30,156 nucleotides of DNA from Saccoglossus kowalevskii (Eukaryota; Hemichordata; Enteropneusta; Harrimaniidae), in assembly GCF_000003605.2 (NCBI RefSeq), contig NW_003105602.1, forward strand, positions 312,500-342,655. The letters run 5' to 3'. The position numbers and the translations under genes are program-made. Position 1 is the first letter of the stretch; each line of letters starts with the position of its first letter. Below, piece after piece: positions 1-9,223 of the stretch. The notes beneath the pieces are model-generated. The model worked only from the letters and a program-made list of their open reading frames with translations. It was not told the DNA's origin and searched no databases.

Positions 1-759
1 GATCAAGTGATCAAAAATAATCGCTCCCGATAAAAATAAGTTGGATTTTACTTACATTTCATATCAAAAAAAAAAAAGTTAAATTTGTTGAGGAATTGTT
101 GCTATAACTGGTGTATAACATGGCCAAGTAAGTTATGTCACGTCGTAACTTTGATGATCGTTTTGAAGCTTTATTTGTTCGCTCATTACTGTAATTGTAA
201 ACGTTTTAGAAGTTGATGGTACGAATAATAAATTACAACAATACGTCAATTAATTACGTGATCGATTTTTTGAAGGAGAATGTTTTTGGAGTGAATAAAA
301 TTATGAGATTCGTGAACATAAATCTGGCTTAACGTTTTGAATGCGTTTCCTTCAACGTTTTACAAAACAATTAAATTGCAACAATAATTTATTTGTGTTT
401 GTTTTTAGTCTGCAGCATTTGTATTTCGAGAATGTTTCAAACTCTTCTAAATTGTGAAACATAATGTGTTGATTCCATTAAAAAAAATATTTGCCCTGTG
501 ACTGAGCTCACTAATATTCATAATTGTAAATAAGTTCTGTTAATCAATGAAGGAAAGATATGTAAATGATATGCAAATTATATGCAAATTAGCCCCGGCG
601 CTATGCATGTTTTCTGGGGAGAACCCTGAATAGTGCTTCTCGTTACCTATTCTCAGATGTCCACAAGCTTGTTTTCTTATGTGTATCTTCCCTTCCAGAA
701 TCTCTTTAAAAATTCACCTCTCCTCCAGAATAAACATAACTTTCTTATCACGAATGTAG
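1..759. other. Intron / upstream flank of SPTLC1 (no exon seen)
   Basis: No coding exon is recognisable. The next upstream SPTLC1 exon, which should encode the Gly-Thr-Cys-Gly-Pro-Arg-Gly-Phe-Tyr-Gly-Thr-Phe segment, is not here, so this is best read as the 3' part of an intron that starts outside the window. Two ATGCAAAT octamers lie close together around 571-592. The acceptor AG at 758-759 has only a modest pyrimidine tract. Confidence 0.7.
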
Positions 760-892
760 ATATACATCTAGAGTTAGAAGACAGACTAGCCAAGTATATG
801 AAGACTGAGGAAGCTATTTTATATGCTTATGGATTTTCCACCATAGCTAGTGCTATACCTGCATACTCTAAACGTGGTGATGTCATATTTTG
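760..892 (+). CDS. SPTLC1: SPTLC1 coding exon (window exon 1)
   Basis: Starts with two bases of a split Asp codon and encodes [19 protein letters not shown] through KRGDVIF. The donor is TG|GTATGT. Residues DVHL in human, including Val144 mutated in HSAN1, correspond to DIHL here. Confidence 0.92.
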
Positions 893-3800
893 GTATGTAT
901 GTACCGTAGTTCATATAATTGCATGCTACTTATATTGGAGGTACAGTACTGGCTATAACCACTTCTCGGATGCATCAATTATAAGGATGCAGCAGTATAT
1001 CATGATATGTATTGAATTCAGCCCAAATTGTTTTATCATAAAAATTATGAGTACTTTTGGGGCAAAGTCACCATAAGCAATAACAAAAAAGTTGAATTTT
1101 GCCCCAAAAAATACCTGTAATTCTGATAAGTTTGCCTGAATTCTCTAAAAGGGCTATTGAAAATATGTGAACTATAAGATAAGATAAGATAATTCTTTAT
1201 TACAACCTTATAGAATGAATTACATATCTATTTTGGTTTATAAAATGTAATAAAGGTGTTATCTTAGAACAGCTAGAACGTGAACATTTACATTGTGTTA
1301 GACTGTACAATCATCTGTTTATATTAATATACTGGTTTCTGTCTTTGAATTACAGCGATGCTGGTGTTTGTTTTTCCATTCAGATGGGTGTGTTGGCATC
1401 CAGGAGCAATGTGAAATTCTTCAAACATAATGACATGGAAGATTTGGAAAGATTACTGATGGAACAAGCAGAGGAAGATAAAAGGGTTTGTCTATTTTGA
1501 AGATTATTTTCTAGAACATTAATTTGTGGTAGAGAATTGAAACTAGTGAACTCTATGAACCCTGGAAATGCATGCTTGGTCAAAGAAACTCTTTTTCACA
1601 ATGTGTTTATCAGTCGGGCCACCATTGTAAAATTGTTGGAAAGTTGTCACTGATATATTGTTGAAGACTTTGGTTTAGTTGGAATATAGTTCAGACATTT
1701 TGTTATGCATGGTAAGCTCTTGGTAAACGCACACACAAAGATGGATGCCTGTTGTGTCGCTTTACAGATGATTCTTCTGACTCGTTGCTTTATCAATTTA
1801 ATGATTAGAGCACTTGACAGCATCCAAGGGATATAAAGACTTGATGTGTATGTGTGTGGACATCAAAATCATTTTATTTTATCCTGATATGTTCTCTTTT
1901 TGAATTTTCTTGAAAAATTCATTTACCTGCTTATTTATACCATCCCACTACCGACACCCCACCACCCCACCCAACACCCCACCACTGCCACCCAACACCC
2001 CACCACTGCCACCCAACACCCCACCACTGCCACCCAACACCCCACCACCACCACCCAACATACCACCACTGCCACCCAACACCCTACCACCACCATACAG
2101 CCACCACCCAACACTCCACCACCGCCACCCAACATCCCACCGCCACCCAACACCCGAACTGATTTCAGACACAATCAAATATATGAACATAGTTGTGCTC
2201 GTACAAATAGCTCTCAAAATGATTCTTGACTTGAAGTCCTGTAATAAATTATTAAATTGGCAATGTATGTGCCATATTTATTTTAAATTATATTATTATA
2301 CAGTATACATTTATCAGTATTTTGACAACGTTGTGATTATTCAATTGATCTCTTGTGCTTGTCAATGAAATTTTTATTCAGGCCTGAAATATGATTAGCC
2401 AATTATAAATACTAAATCATTGACTTTTGAAAAGTTAAATAGAAAGAAAAACATAATTATCAGCATTATTATATACTGACCTTTGTAGATAAAAAATATA
2501 GGATCATATTCAGAACCTCTAACCCTAACCCTAACCCTAACCCTAACCCCAACCCTAACCCTAACCAGTTATTTGACTTTTGTCTACACTTGTTTGAATC
2601 TGTGTATATACAGGTATGATTCAGAAATTCTCACTTCTCATCTTCAAATATATTGGCATTTATTGGCCACATTTCTCACGAATGTTTTTATGTTTTTCTG
2701 CGTTTTGTAATTGTTAACGCTTTATATCATATGTCCTTGCATGATATGTTGACTTCAGTAATGACGTGATTTCCACTCTTCTTTTATATCATATTTTATT
2801 ATCATGTTCATTTCAGAATCCCAAGAAAGCTAAAGTAACAAGACGATTTCTGGTAATTGAAGGACTGTACATAAACTATGGGGATATTGCTCCATTGAAA
2901 AAAATGGTAAGTCAGACCACCTGTGAACTTTATTGCTGACAGGCTGTAAAACCTATACATCTTTTACTTCAACCAGTTGTTTATTTGTGACATGGCCCGG
3001 GCATGGCATTTCTTTTTATCTGTACAATTACAGTGTCAGCCTTACTATATTATTGTAGAGGTAGATCAGCTCTATTTGCTGAATATTGTTTGAACTTTGC
3101 CAAATTTTAGTCTGCGCTTAACTTTTTCTGGAAATTAAGACAGTGAAAGGTGACTGTAACTAAATGTGGGATGGTACATAAGATGGTGGAAATTCTGGGG
3201 TTAGTCCGTAAAAGTGAATCATGGGATTACTAGTCTTGTATAATGTCTCCACACACTGTTAATCTTACCAGTGGTTATGAATCTGTCTTGGCTTCTCTCT
3301 ACTGTTCTGAAGAGAAGCACAGTTATTTCTGTGAAATAGTCAACGGATTTCCATCATAAATAATTATAAAAAAGTAGAGATACACAATTAGAGGGTGTGG
3401 TCCAAACACAAAGTAATCATCGTTTTCCCGCCAGATGTGCTTGCATTTTGTTCTAAATTTGCTACTAAATCATAAATCAGGTCCACTCCCATCTAAAAAC
3501 AAAAGCTTGTGTATCAAATTTCAGCCTCTATAGTTATGTGTATCAACTTTCCTATTGCTAGAAATTTCTGTTATTTCATCACGTGATCAATGATCAAGTT
3601 TTATTCAGTAGTCGAATGAATAATATTAAAACTACAGGTGATTTTTGTTTTCATTTCTCAGATTGAATTGAAGTACAAATATAAGGTGCGGATATTTTTA
3701 GACGAGACCATATCTTTTGGTGTGCTAGGTGCACATGGTAAGGGTATTACAGAGTACTTTGATATCCCAGTAAGTACATCAATGCATTATCTTTACTATA

Positions 3801-6800
3801 TATATATATATATATATATATAATCTATTAATGTACACACTGTGTTGACCCAGTGGAGAATTGTCGACCTAATAAAAAAAAAAAAACTTTCATCATATTT
3901 TCATCGCCTGCTGGTAATCATCATTCTCAAATAAATCTATTGAGGGCGCCTGTTTATCACCGTTATCCTTAATTCCCTCTATTCAGCTGCTTGACTTAAT
4001 TTTTAAAGTAGCAGTGCTTAACTGTTATTGTACTTCTGCACCATTTTGTCCTTGTGTACTTCCTGCACATTACATGCTGTTTGCAGTTCAAAAACATTGC
4101 TCATTGACGTACATGTAACTATAGTAACGGTACTTTATTGTCGCAAAAACATTATTCTTTGAATTTATTTGCCTCTCTGTAAACTCACAACTGACTTTTA
4201 GCAGATCTCTCTACACATATTCAGTTATGTCACTTGAAATTTATACAATACAATTTTCATTCTAGATTGAAGAGGTTGATATGATATCTTCATCCATGGA
4301 GAATTCCTTGGCCAGTATTGGTGGATTTTGTTGTGGTACTACGTTTGTCATTGATCACCAGGTAACAAGTTTCTGCATGGTGTAAATATCTGCATATTAA
4401 TTAAATAATTTGCAGTTTTGTAAAACAAGTGAACTAGAAATGAAATAAAATAAAATCTAGCACAGCTATTTACTGTATTTATTTCTTGCCCAAATTATTT
4501 TTCATTTCTTATATTCTGCAATATTTCTTTCTGAAAATGAACCCTATTTTTTAGCAGACAAAATTTGAATCAATTTTTACTCAAAGTTTAGCTTTTTTGT
4601 CCAAATCTTTGAAGGAAAGTGCAGACCATAAACAGGACTACCAGTATTTTGCGATGAAAAGAAGTAACTTGTGGTGGAAAACTGCTTAACAAGTGGGCTT
4701 CCTCTCAGATCCAGTATTTTTGTTAGGGTTTATCAGCTGTGCGTGTGTCCGTATTTGCATGCATTCATGCCAGGACCAATCATATTCTATCTTCACATAT
4801 ACATCCTGCATCTTTGAATATATTTACATGTCTATTTATTTCACAATCCGATTCAAGGTGGCCCAATAGAGCTCACTATCAAGCATTTCTGTTCCTGATC
4901 CAATCTCTGCAATGTAGGAACTGATTTCATTCAAACCTAGTAGATAAATTAGACATTATGGGACCATGACACAAGACAAAATGGCAGCCAGTTAAATGTT
5001 TAAAATTCATCAAAATTAAGCATTTCTGCAATTCAGTCCCTGCATCTCAATCATATACCGGTATAGACAGATATCATTCAGACTCAGTACTTACCATATT
5101 TTCCCCAGTCATAAATCTAGGGGCCTTAACATATAGAATCAGGAAAACATCTCTTTTGGTTTAACATTGTAACCATGTTGCCATCCTCGAAAATTTATCC
5201 AAATTACATTTTTGTTCACCATGCAGTGGTCGGGAACACAGTCAGCTGGGGCACGCGTGATAATAAAATAAATACAATATTTACTATATGGGGGCCGCCA
5301 TCTCGAAGGTGGCATAAAATTAAATAAAGAGACAAGTTGTGAAACATGTTTTTCAGATTCATATAAATCAGGACAAAAATACCAATCATTCACAGCCAAA
5401 CAATCCATTGGGATAACAAAATTTGGCCAAATGCGTTGTTCTGGTGTGGAAAAATCTCTTGCGTACGAATACCTAATTACACAAAGAGAAACAAAATATT
5501 ATGATTTGCATTGTCATTGATTTCCACAAAAACTTAACCAATGAAGAAAAAAATATGCACATTCTATTACAATACTGTTTATGGTGGGAAAAGTTGAGGC
5601 AACATCTTCATCATTATTTTAGTTGTGGAATCTTTGATCGTACGCAAACTCTTGATGCATGATGTTTTTCTGCATGATTCTCCTGAAACAATGTCCTCTG
5701 ACCTAACATTTCAATTCTGTCATTAACCAATCAAAATACTGTGTTGTACTGATGAAATTTTCCAGAATCTGTAAGTTCTGTTAACACTGATTTTAACAAA
5801 AAAAACAGCGATTTTTTTTTTTCTTCTAAAAACTGTTGATTAAAAATGTTTACGTAGTCAACAAGTCATGTTGAAGCATAGTTCACTCGTTCACACCAAT
5901 TCACAATAGTCTTAAAGGATACTGTGATTATTCGGAATAGTAAAACTATGTCCAATGACCAGGTTTCATGATTTGATGTCACATTTTTTGGCATTTTGAA
6001 AGCTACCACTGCAAAAAGATATGGATTACTTCAGTATTGAAACCTTTGGTTTATGGCAAATACTAACAGAAGAGAAAGAGTGTAAACCATGCTGCATTGT
6101 GAGTTTTCTCTTTAGCCAAACAGCCCTTGTCAGTGCCACCACACACTTCATCTAAAAAGAGAACTACTGTTAGTACCATTTACGATTATTATGAAATAAA
6201 ACAAGTAATTTACATATATTTCAATAAATGTTACCCCATCTTCGACGCCCGGTAAAAATACCTGTGGCTAATAACCAGGAATGCCCTCAACTTGTTAAAT
6301 GTCTAAAAATAGAGGGATGCCACACCATTTGGTTTTTCAGATGAAATACAATTTTGCAACTGGTGAACATTTTGTATAAATGAATGCTGCTACCAAGTCA
6401 TTATATCTATATGTCTTGCCAGTTTACATTTCAACTTTACATCTTCATATATATGTACAATGCATTATACATTAAACATGCATATTGTTTTAAATTCTGA
6501 TAAAAAAAAAATGGCAGTTTTGTTTAATAATAATCATGTCATGTCATGTATTCATTTATACATCAAATAGCATTGATTCAGTAAATGTTCGACAGATCTG
6601 AGCGACAGAAGCATTGAACTAAACAAGTCAAATATTTAGGTTCTGACTCCTTAGTTAATATTTGTTCTATTTATCCCCATTTACTATATTTCTCATGTTA
6701 TTCATGTACAGAGATTAGCTGGCCTTGGTTATTGTTTCTCCGCATCGCTGCCACCACTTCTGGCTTCGGCCGCCATTGAATCACTCAATCTGATGGAAGC

Positions 6801-9223
6801 TAACCCGGAAATGTTTGCGGAACTTATCAGAAAGTGTCACATTGTTCATGATTTGTTATTAAGGTTTGTACACACGTGTATGTCTTTGAGGGTGAACTCA
6901 AAAGTTATATATTTTTAATTTTCTTAATATTCTTTGCTCTCCCAAAGCTTTTTATGTACGACAATTCTACTTACTAGGTTTCATGCTTGGACTGAAGGTT
7001 TTTGATGTGATTATTTATACTATAGCGTAGTAATAATATGCAAATTAGCCATTATTAAAATGTACAGCCTCGCAAACAGTTTGTTTTTCAAAAATGATTG
7101 CTAAAATATTTGAGAGTGCATAAATTTTTAGGTTTCAACATTTCAGCTTTCGATGATAGGGCACTGCAGTAGTGAAGTACTTACATGCTGACTAGAAACA
7201 TTATTATTTTAACGTAAACCAAAAATTGTATATTTGTGTGCTAGGTCTAAAAGTATTTATTGTAAATTGCGGTGGTCGTCGCGACGCATCCTATTCGATA
7301 TGGGACTCACAGCGACGTATACAACACGTGTTAAAATACATTGTTTATTTACATGAAATTCGAACGCGCGCTGCGCGACGACCACCGCGCTTTAATCATA
7401 GCAGGCATTCTGTTGCCTTAAAATTAGCTCGGGATTTCCTGTCCAAAGTGTCAACTAGTGTTCATGACACATTTTTAATTATTTGCAATATTTTAGATGT
7501 AAAATAGTAAATTTAACTGAAAATACTTAGCCCTTTGTCTAAAACGATATTCTGTAAAATCTGTATTAGAAGCTGCGGCTTCTATTAAAATGCTACAATG
7601 CTAACAAAGGGGATGCGGCTTCTATTAGAGCATCTACACATATGAGAAATGATGAATTTTATTATATTAGAGATGCGGCTTCTAATACAGATTTTACAGT
7701 AGGACATTTTGAAAAAATAACAGCAAATTGCTAATGTCTGGGTGAGCATCTGAATCACTGCATAGTTGAATGTTATCTTATTTTTGTTAATTCATCTTCA
7801 TCATAGTCTTCCTCATCTTCAAGTTGTTGGTGTACCTGAATCTCCAGTCAAACATATACGATTGATTGAATCCAAGTCAACAAAAGAAGACCAGATAGCA
7901 TTAGAGTCAATAGTCTCTCAGGTAAGTCATTGTAAAAAATGTTATTTCTGACTTCTTCTTGAAAACTACCAGCTCATTTGCTTTTGATACTTAGTATGTA
8001 GGTACTCCAGAGGGGGCTATTTTGACCATCAGGTCATTTGTTATGTAACAAATTGTCGCTATGCATTATGGGATTTGTACTCTTCACTGTACGAATCTCA
8101 GTATTTGTACACAACATGGTTTTTGTATGCGTCTTGGAATTTGTATACATTATAGTGTTTGTACGCATCACAATATGCAATTCTGTATGCACCAGATATT
8201 TACGCTTATTATTCATGGAGGCCATGCCGGAAATAAGATGCTCCACGTAAATAATTTAAAGGGCAGTGGTCGGCGCACCGCGCATGTGCGACATTTGTGT
8301 TGATATAATAAACATGACCTCATTGATACCTACCACTTACAAAAAAAATTAGATACCGGTAGTTAAAGCTTAGTGACTTCTCAGTTTGTACAAAGTTTCC
8401 TTTTTTGTTCATACATGTATGAGTCCCATATCTCCCGCATCCGTGGCGCGACAACCCCTGCCCTTTAACAATTTCAGACTTGAAATTGTGTCCCTGTTTG
8501 TTAAACACTGGAATTCAAGCCCTAATATTTTTTATTTTTGAAAACTTATATGACAATAAATAACAATTACTGACAATAATGACAACCGAGGATTTCTGCC
8601 AAATGCATTTGGATGTCACGGACAATCGTCAAAATCTAGCACACGATTTGTAAGCATAGTTCAGTTCACTCTGAAATGGTGAAGTGATAAAAATCTTATC
8701 CCCTAATATCACTTATACATAAAGCCGGTTGATACTCATAATGTGATGCCTGTATATACAAACTAAAGCTAAGGATATCTCTCTTAACCTGAAATCATGT
8801 GACAGCCTCATAATATTAATCTTCTTTTACAGGCATTGGATAAGAATGTTGCAATCACGTGTGCTAGGTATTTACCTGAAGAGAAATTCTGCCCACCACC
8901 TAGGTAAGTAAATACAGGTGTGAAAATCTACAAGCAACATTTCTTTTCTCTTTATGCTACGGTATTTGGTCTAAATTTACAGTTGACAGGTTTTTAGTCA
9001 GCCACCCGTCTTCTAGACAGACGTTCCACATTTTAGACACAGGTATGTCAGTCACTCTCTGCATCCTAACAATATTTAAATTCTTCCTTAACATTCTTTT
9101 TTCTCCTTTTGTTTTGACAGTATTCGTATCACTGTGAGCACTGAAATTAGTGATGAAGATTACAAAGTTGCAATTGACGTTATCAAGGAGGCTGCAAACA
9201 CTGTGCTCACTGAGGTGTCATGA
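760..9223 (+). CDS. SPTLC1: Serine palmitoyltransferase subunit 1 (3' part, nine exons)
   Basis: This subunit pairs with SPTLC2/3 in the ER membrane to condense L-serine with palmitoyl-CoA, the first step of sphingolipid synthesis. Coding exons are 760-892, 1356-1485, 2817-2906, 3662-3769, 4266-4361, 6712-6863, 7807-7921, 8833-8903 and 9121-9223. All have GT donors and AG acceptors, and the reading phase stays consistent through to TGA at 9221-9223. The joined product is about 332 residues, which equals human SPTLC1 from Asp143 to the end of its 473 residues. Recognisable blocks are [58 protein letters not shown] and [11 protein letters not shown]. The site where SPTLC2 carries the PLP lysine lacks it, as expected for the non-catalytic partner. 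The first codon is split, with its G outside the window. N-terminal membrane segment and promoter are not in view. Confidence 0.95.
893..1355. other. SPTLC1 intron
   Basis: No exon seen. The interval carries a short ATAAG repeat and a possible retroelement tail, listed separately. Confidence 0.8.
1172..1240 (-). repeat. (ATAAG)n repeat, possible LINE 3' tail
   Basis: Around 1174-1193 the unit ATAAG is repeated about four times. On the minus strand the stretch reads as AATAAAG followed by TTATC repeats, the form of the 3' end of CR1/L2-like non-LTR retroelements. No coding remnant was seen beside it, so the retroelement reading is tentative. Confidence 0.35.
1356..1485 (+). CDS. SPTLC1: SPTLC1 coding exon (window exon 2)
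   Basis: Acceptor TTACAG|C completes a Cys codon, TG|C, where human has Val. It encodes [11 protein letters not shown], then [16 protein letters not shown], ending ...EEDKR at AGG|GTTTGT. Confidence 0.9.
1955..2155. repeat. 21-bp C-rich minisatellite
   Basis: The unit is close to CACCCAACACCCCACCACTGC, repeated about nine times with decay at both ends (for example an added CAT and loss of TGC). The plus strand is almost free of G, so the minus strand is strongly G-rich. The array is open in several frames (Thr/Pro/Leu/Asn-rich) because the unit is seven codons and has no stop; I do not regard it as coding. Confidence 0.9.
2519..2566. repeat. Interstitial telomeric repeat (CCCTAA)n
   Basis: About eight tandem CCCTAA units with a single CCCCAA variant. 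This is the ancestral metazoan telomere motif, TTAGGG, on the minus strand, sitting inside an SPTLC1 intron. Confidence 0.95.
2817..2906 (+). CDS. SPTLC1: SPTLC1 coding exon (window exon 3)
   Basis: Thirty whole codons between TTTCAG and GTAAGT. Encodes [20 protein letters not shown] and on to PLKKM, close to the human NPRKARVTRRF block. Confidence 0.93.
2907..3661. other. SPTLC1 intron
   Basis: 755 bp of AT-rich sequence. I see no exon, RNA gene or ordered repeat in it. Confidence 0.8.
3662..3769 (+). CDS. SPTLC1: SPTLC1 coding exon (window exon 4)
   Basis: Thirty-six whole codons between TTCTCAG and GTAAGT. Encodes [20 protein letters not shown], then [11 protein letters not shown]. This is the PLP-fold strand region; the catalytic subunits have a DEAHS-type sequence where this protein has DETIS. 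Confidence 0.93.
3770..4265. other. SPTLC1 intron with (TA)n
   Basis: Apart from the TA microsatellite near its 5' end and an A run around 3875-3885, nothing is recognisable. Confidence 0.8.
3797..3822. repeat. (TA)13 microsatellite
   Basis: An uninterrupted run of 13 TA units 27 bp after the donor of SPTLC1 window exon 4. Confidence 0.97.
4266..4361 (+). CDS. SPTLC1: SPTLC1 coding exon (window exon 5)
   Basis: Thirty-two whole codons between TTCTAG and GTAACA. Encodes [19 protein letters not shown] and VIDHQ. No Lys occurs at the position that binds PLP in SPTLC2. Confidence 0.93.
4362..6711. other. SPTLC1 long intron, nothing recognised
   Basis: 2,350 bp. Short open frames here (for example 4739-4924 plus and 5139-5408 minus) have no recognisable protein features. 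No tandem repeat or inverted-repeat transposon was found by eye. Confidence 0.7.
6712..6863 (+). CDS. SPTLC1: SPTLC1 coding exon (window exon 6)
   Basis: Follows the longest intron seen (2,350 bp). Encodes [20 protein letters not shown] and on to HIVHDLLL. The last two bases, AG, are joined to T of the next exon to give Ser. The FSASLPP block contains the residue equivalent to human Ser331. Confidence 0.93.
7266..7391. mobile_element. TTAA-type MITE, copy D (126 bp)
   Basis: Left end is GCGGTGGTCGTCGCGACGCA and the right end is its inverted counterpart GCGCGACGACCACCGCGCT, followed by TTAA at 7392-7395. The left flank is GTAA, a one-base decay of TTAA. The subterminal ATATGGGACTCAC block seen in other copies is present. 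Interior is short, so this is a deletion derivative. Confidence 0.85.
7552..7699. mobile_element. 148-bp inverted-repeat element with GCGGCTTCT motifs
   Basis: A perfect 22-bp terminal inverted repeat: 7552-7573 (starts CTGTAAAATCTGTATTAG) is the reverse complement of 7678-7699. The motif TGCGGCTTCTATTA or a close variant occurs three times, near 7575, 7615 and 7674, and AGAAGC-TGCG-GCTTCT at 7568-7583 forms a small hairpin. No clear target duplication is visible. No transposase, so it is a non-autonomous element of unknown superfamily. Confidence 0.8.
7807..7921 (+). CDS. SPTLC1: SPTLC1 coding exon (window exon 7)
   Basis: Acceptor ATCATAG|T gives the last base of a split Ser codon. Encodes [20 protein letters not shown], then through ALESIVSQ before GTAAGT. 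A second AG at the end of TCTTCAAG could be an alternative acceptor but would break the frame. Confidence 0.9.
8070..8200. repeat. Degenerate ~20-bp tandem repeat (TTTGTA-centred)
   Basis: TTTGTA followed by C/T and often GC recurs six or so times at spacings of about 18-26 bp (near 8076, 8104, 8123, 8141, 8159, 8186). Units are too diverged to define a consensus with confidence. Confidence 0.4.
8260..8464. mobile_element. TTAA-type MITE, copy A (205 bp)
   Basis: Flanked by intact TTAA at 8256-8259 and 8465-8468. Left end AGGGCAGTGGTCGGCGC and right end, reverse-complemented, AGGGCAGGGGTTGTCGCGCC form an imperfect inverted repeat of about 34 bp. Inner blocks GTGCGACATTTGTGTTGAT and ATGAGTCCCATATC recur in other copies. 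The TTAA duplication points to piggyBac- or Kolobok-type transposition; no transposase is encoded. Confidence 0.92.
8833..8903 (+). CDS. SPTLC1: SPTLC1 coding exon (window exon 8)
   Basis: Encodes [20 protein letters not shown] then PPP, ending AG|GTAAGT. Matches the human ALTQARYLEKEEKCLPPPS block. Confidence 0.92.
9121..9223 (+). CDS. SPTLC1: SPTLC1 terminal coding exon
   Basis: Acceptor TTTTGACAG|T completes Ser. Encodes [20 protein letters not shown], then [13 protein letters not shown] and TGA at 9221-9223. The C-terminus is within a few residues of the human one. Confidence 0.92.

Larger units (their letters stand above)
1486..2816. other. SPTLC1 intron with C-rich minisatellite and telomere tract
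   Basis: No exon seen in this 1,331-bp intron. It contains the 21-bp C-rich minisatellite and the interstitial telomere repeat listed next. Confidence 0.8.
6864..7806. other. SPTLC1 intron carrying two small transposons
   Basis: No exon seen. It holds MITE copy D of the TTAA family (7266-7391) and a different 148-bp inverted-repeat element (7552-7699). Confidence 0.75.
7922..8832. other. SPTLC1 intron with MITE copy A
   Basis: No exon seen. A loosely periodic stretch (8070-8200) precedes MITE copy A; the rest is unremarkable AT-rich sequence. Confidence 0.75.

Noticed and set aside
573-592. Two ATGCAAAT octamers as a regulatory module.
   Set aside because: The same TATGCAAATTAGCC word recurs near 7036 in AT-rich intron DNA, and chance or an old repeat is as likely.
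1900-2368. Pro/Thr-rich frames over the C-rich repeat, and Gly-rich frames on the other strand.
   Set aside because: They are translations of a minisatellite inside an SPTLC1 intron, open in several frames at once.
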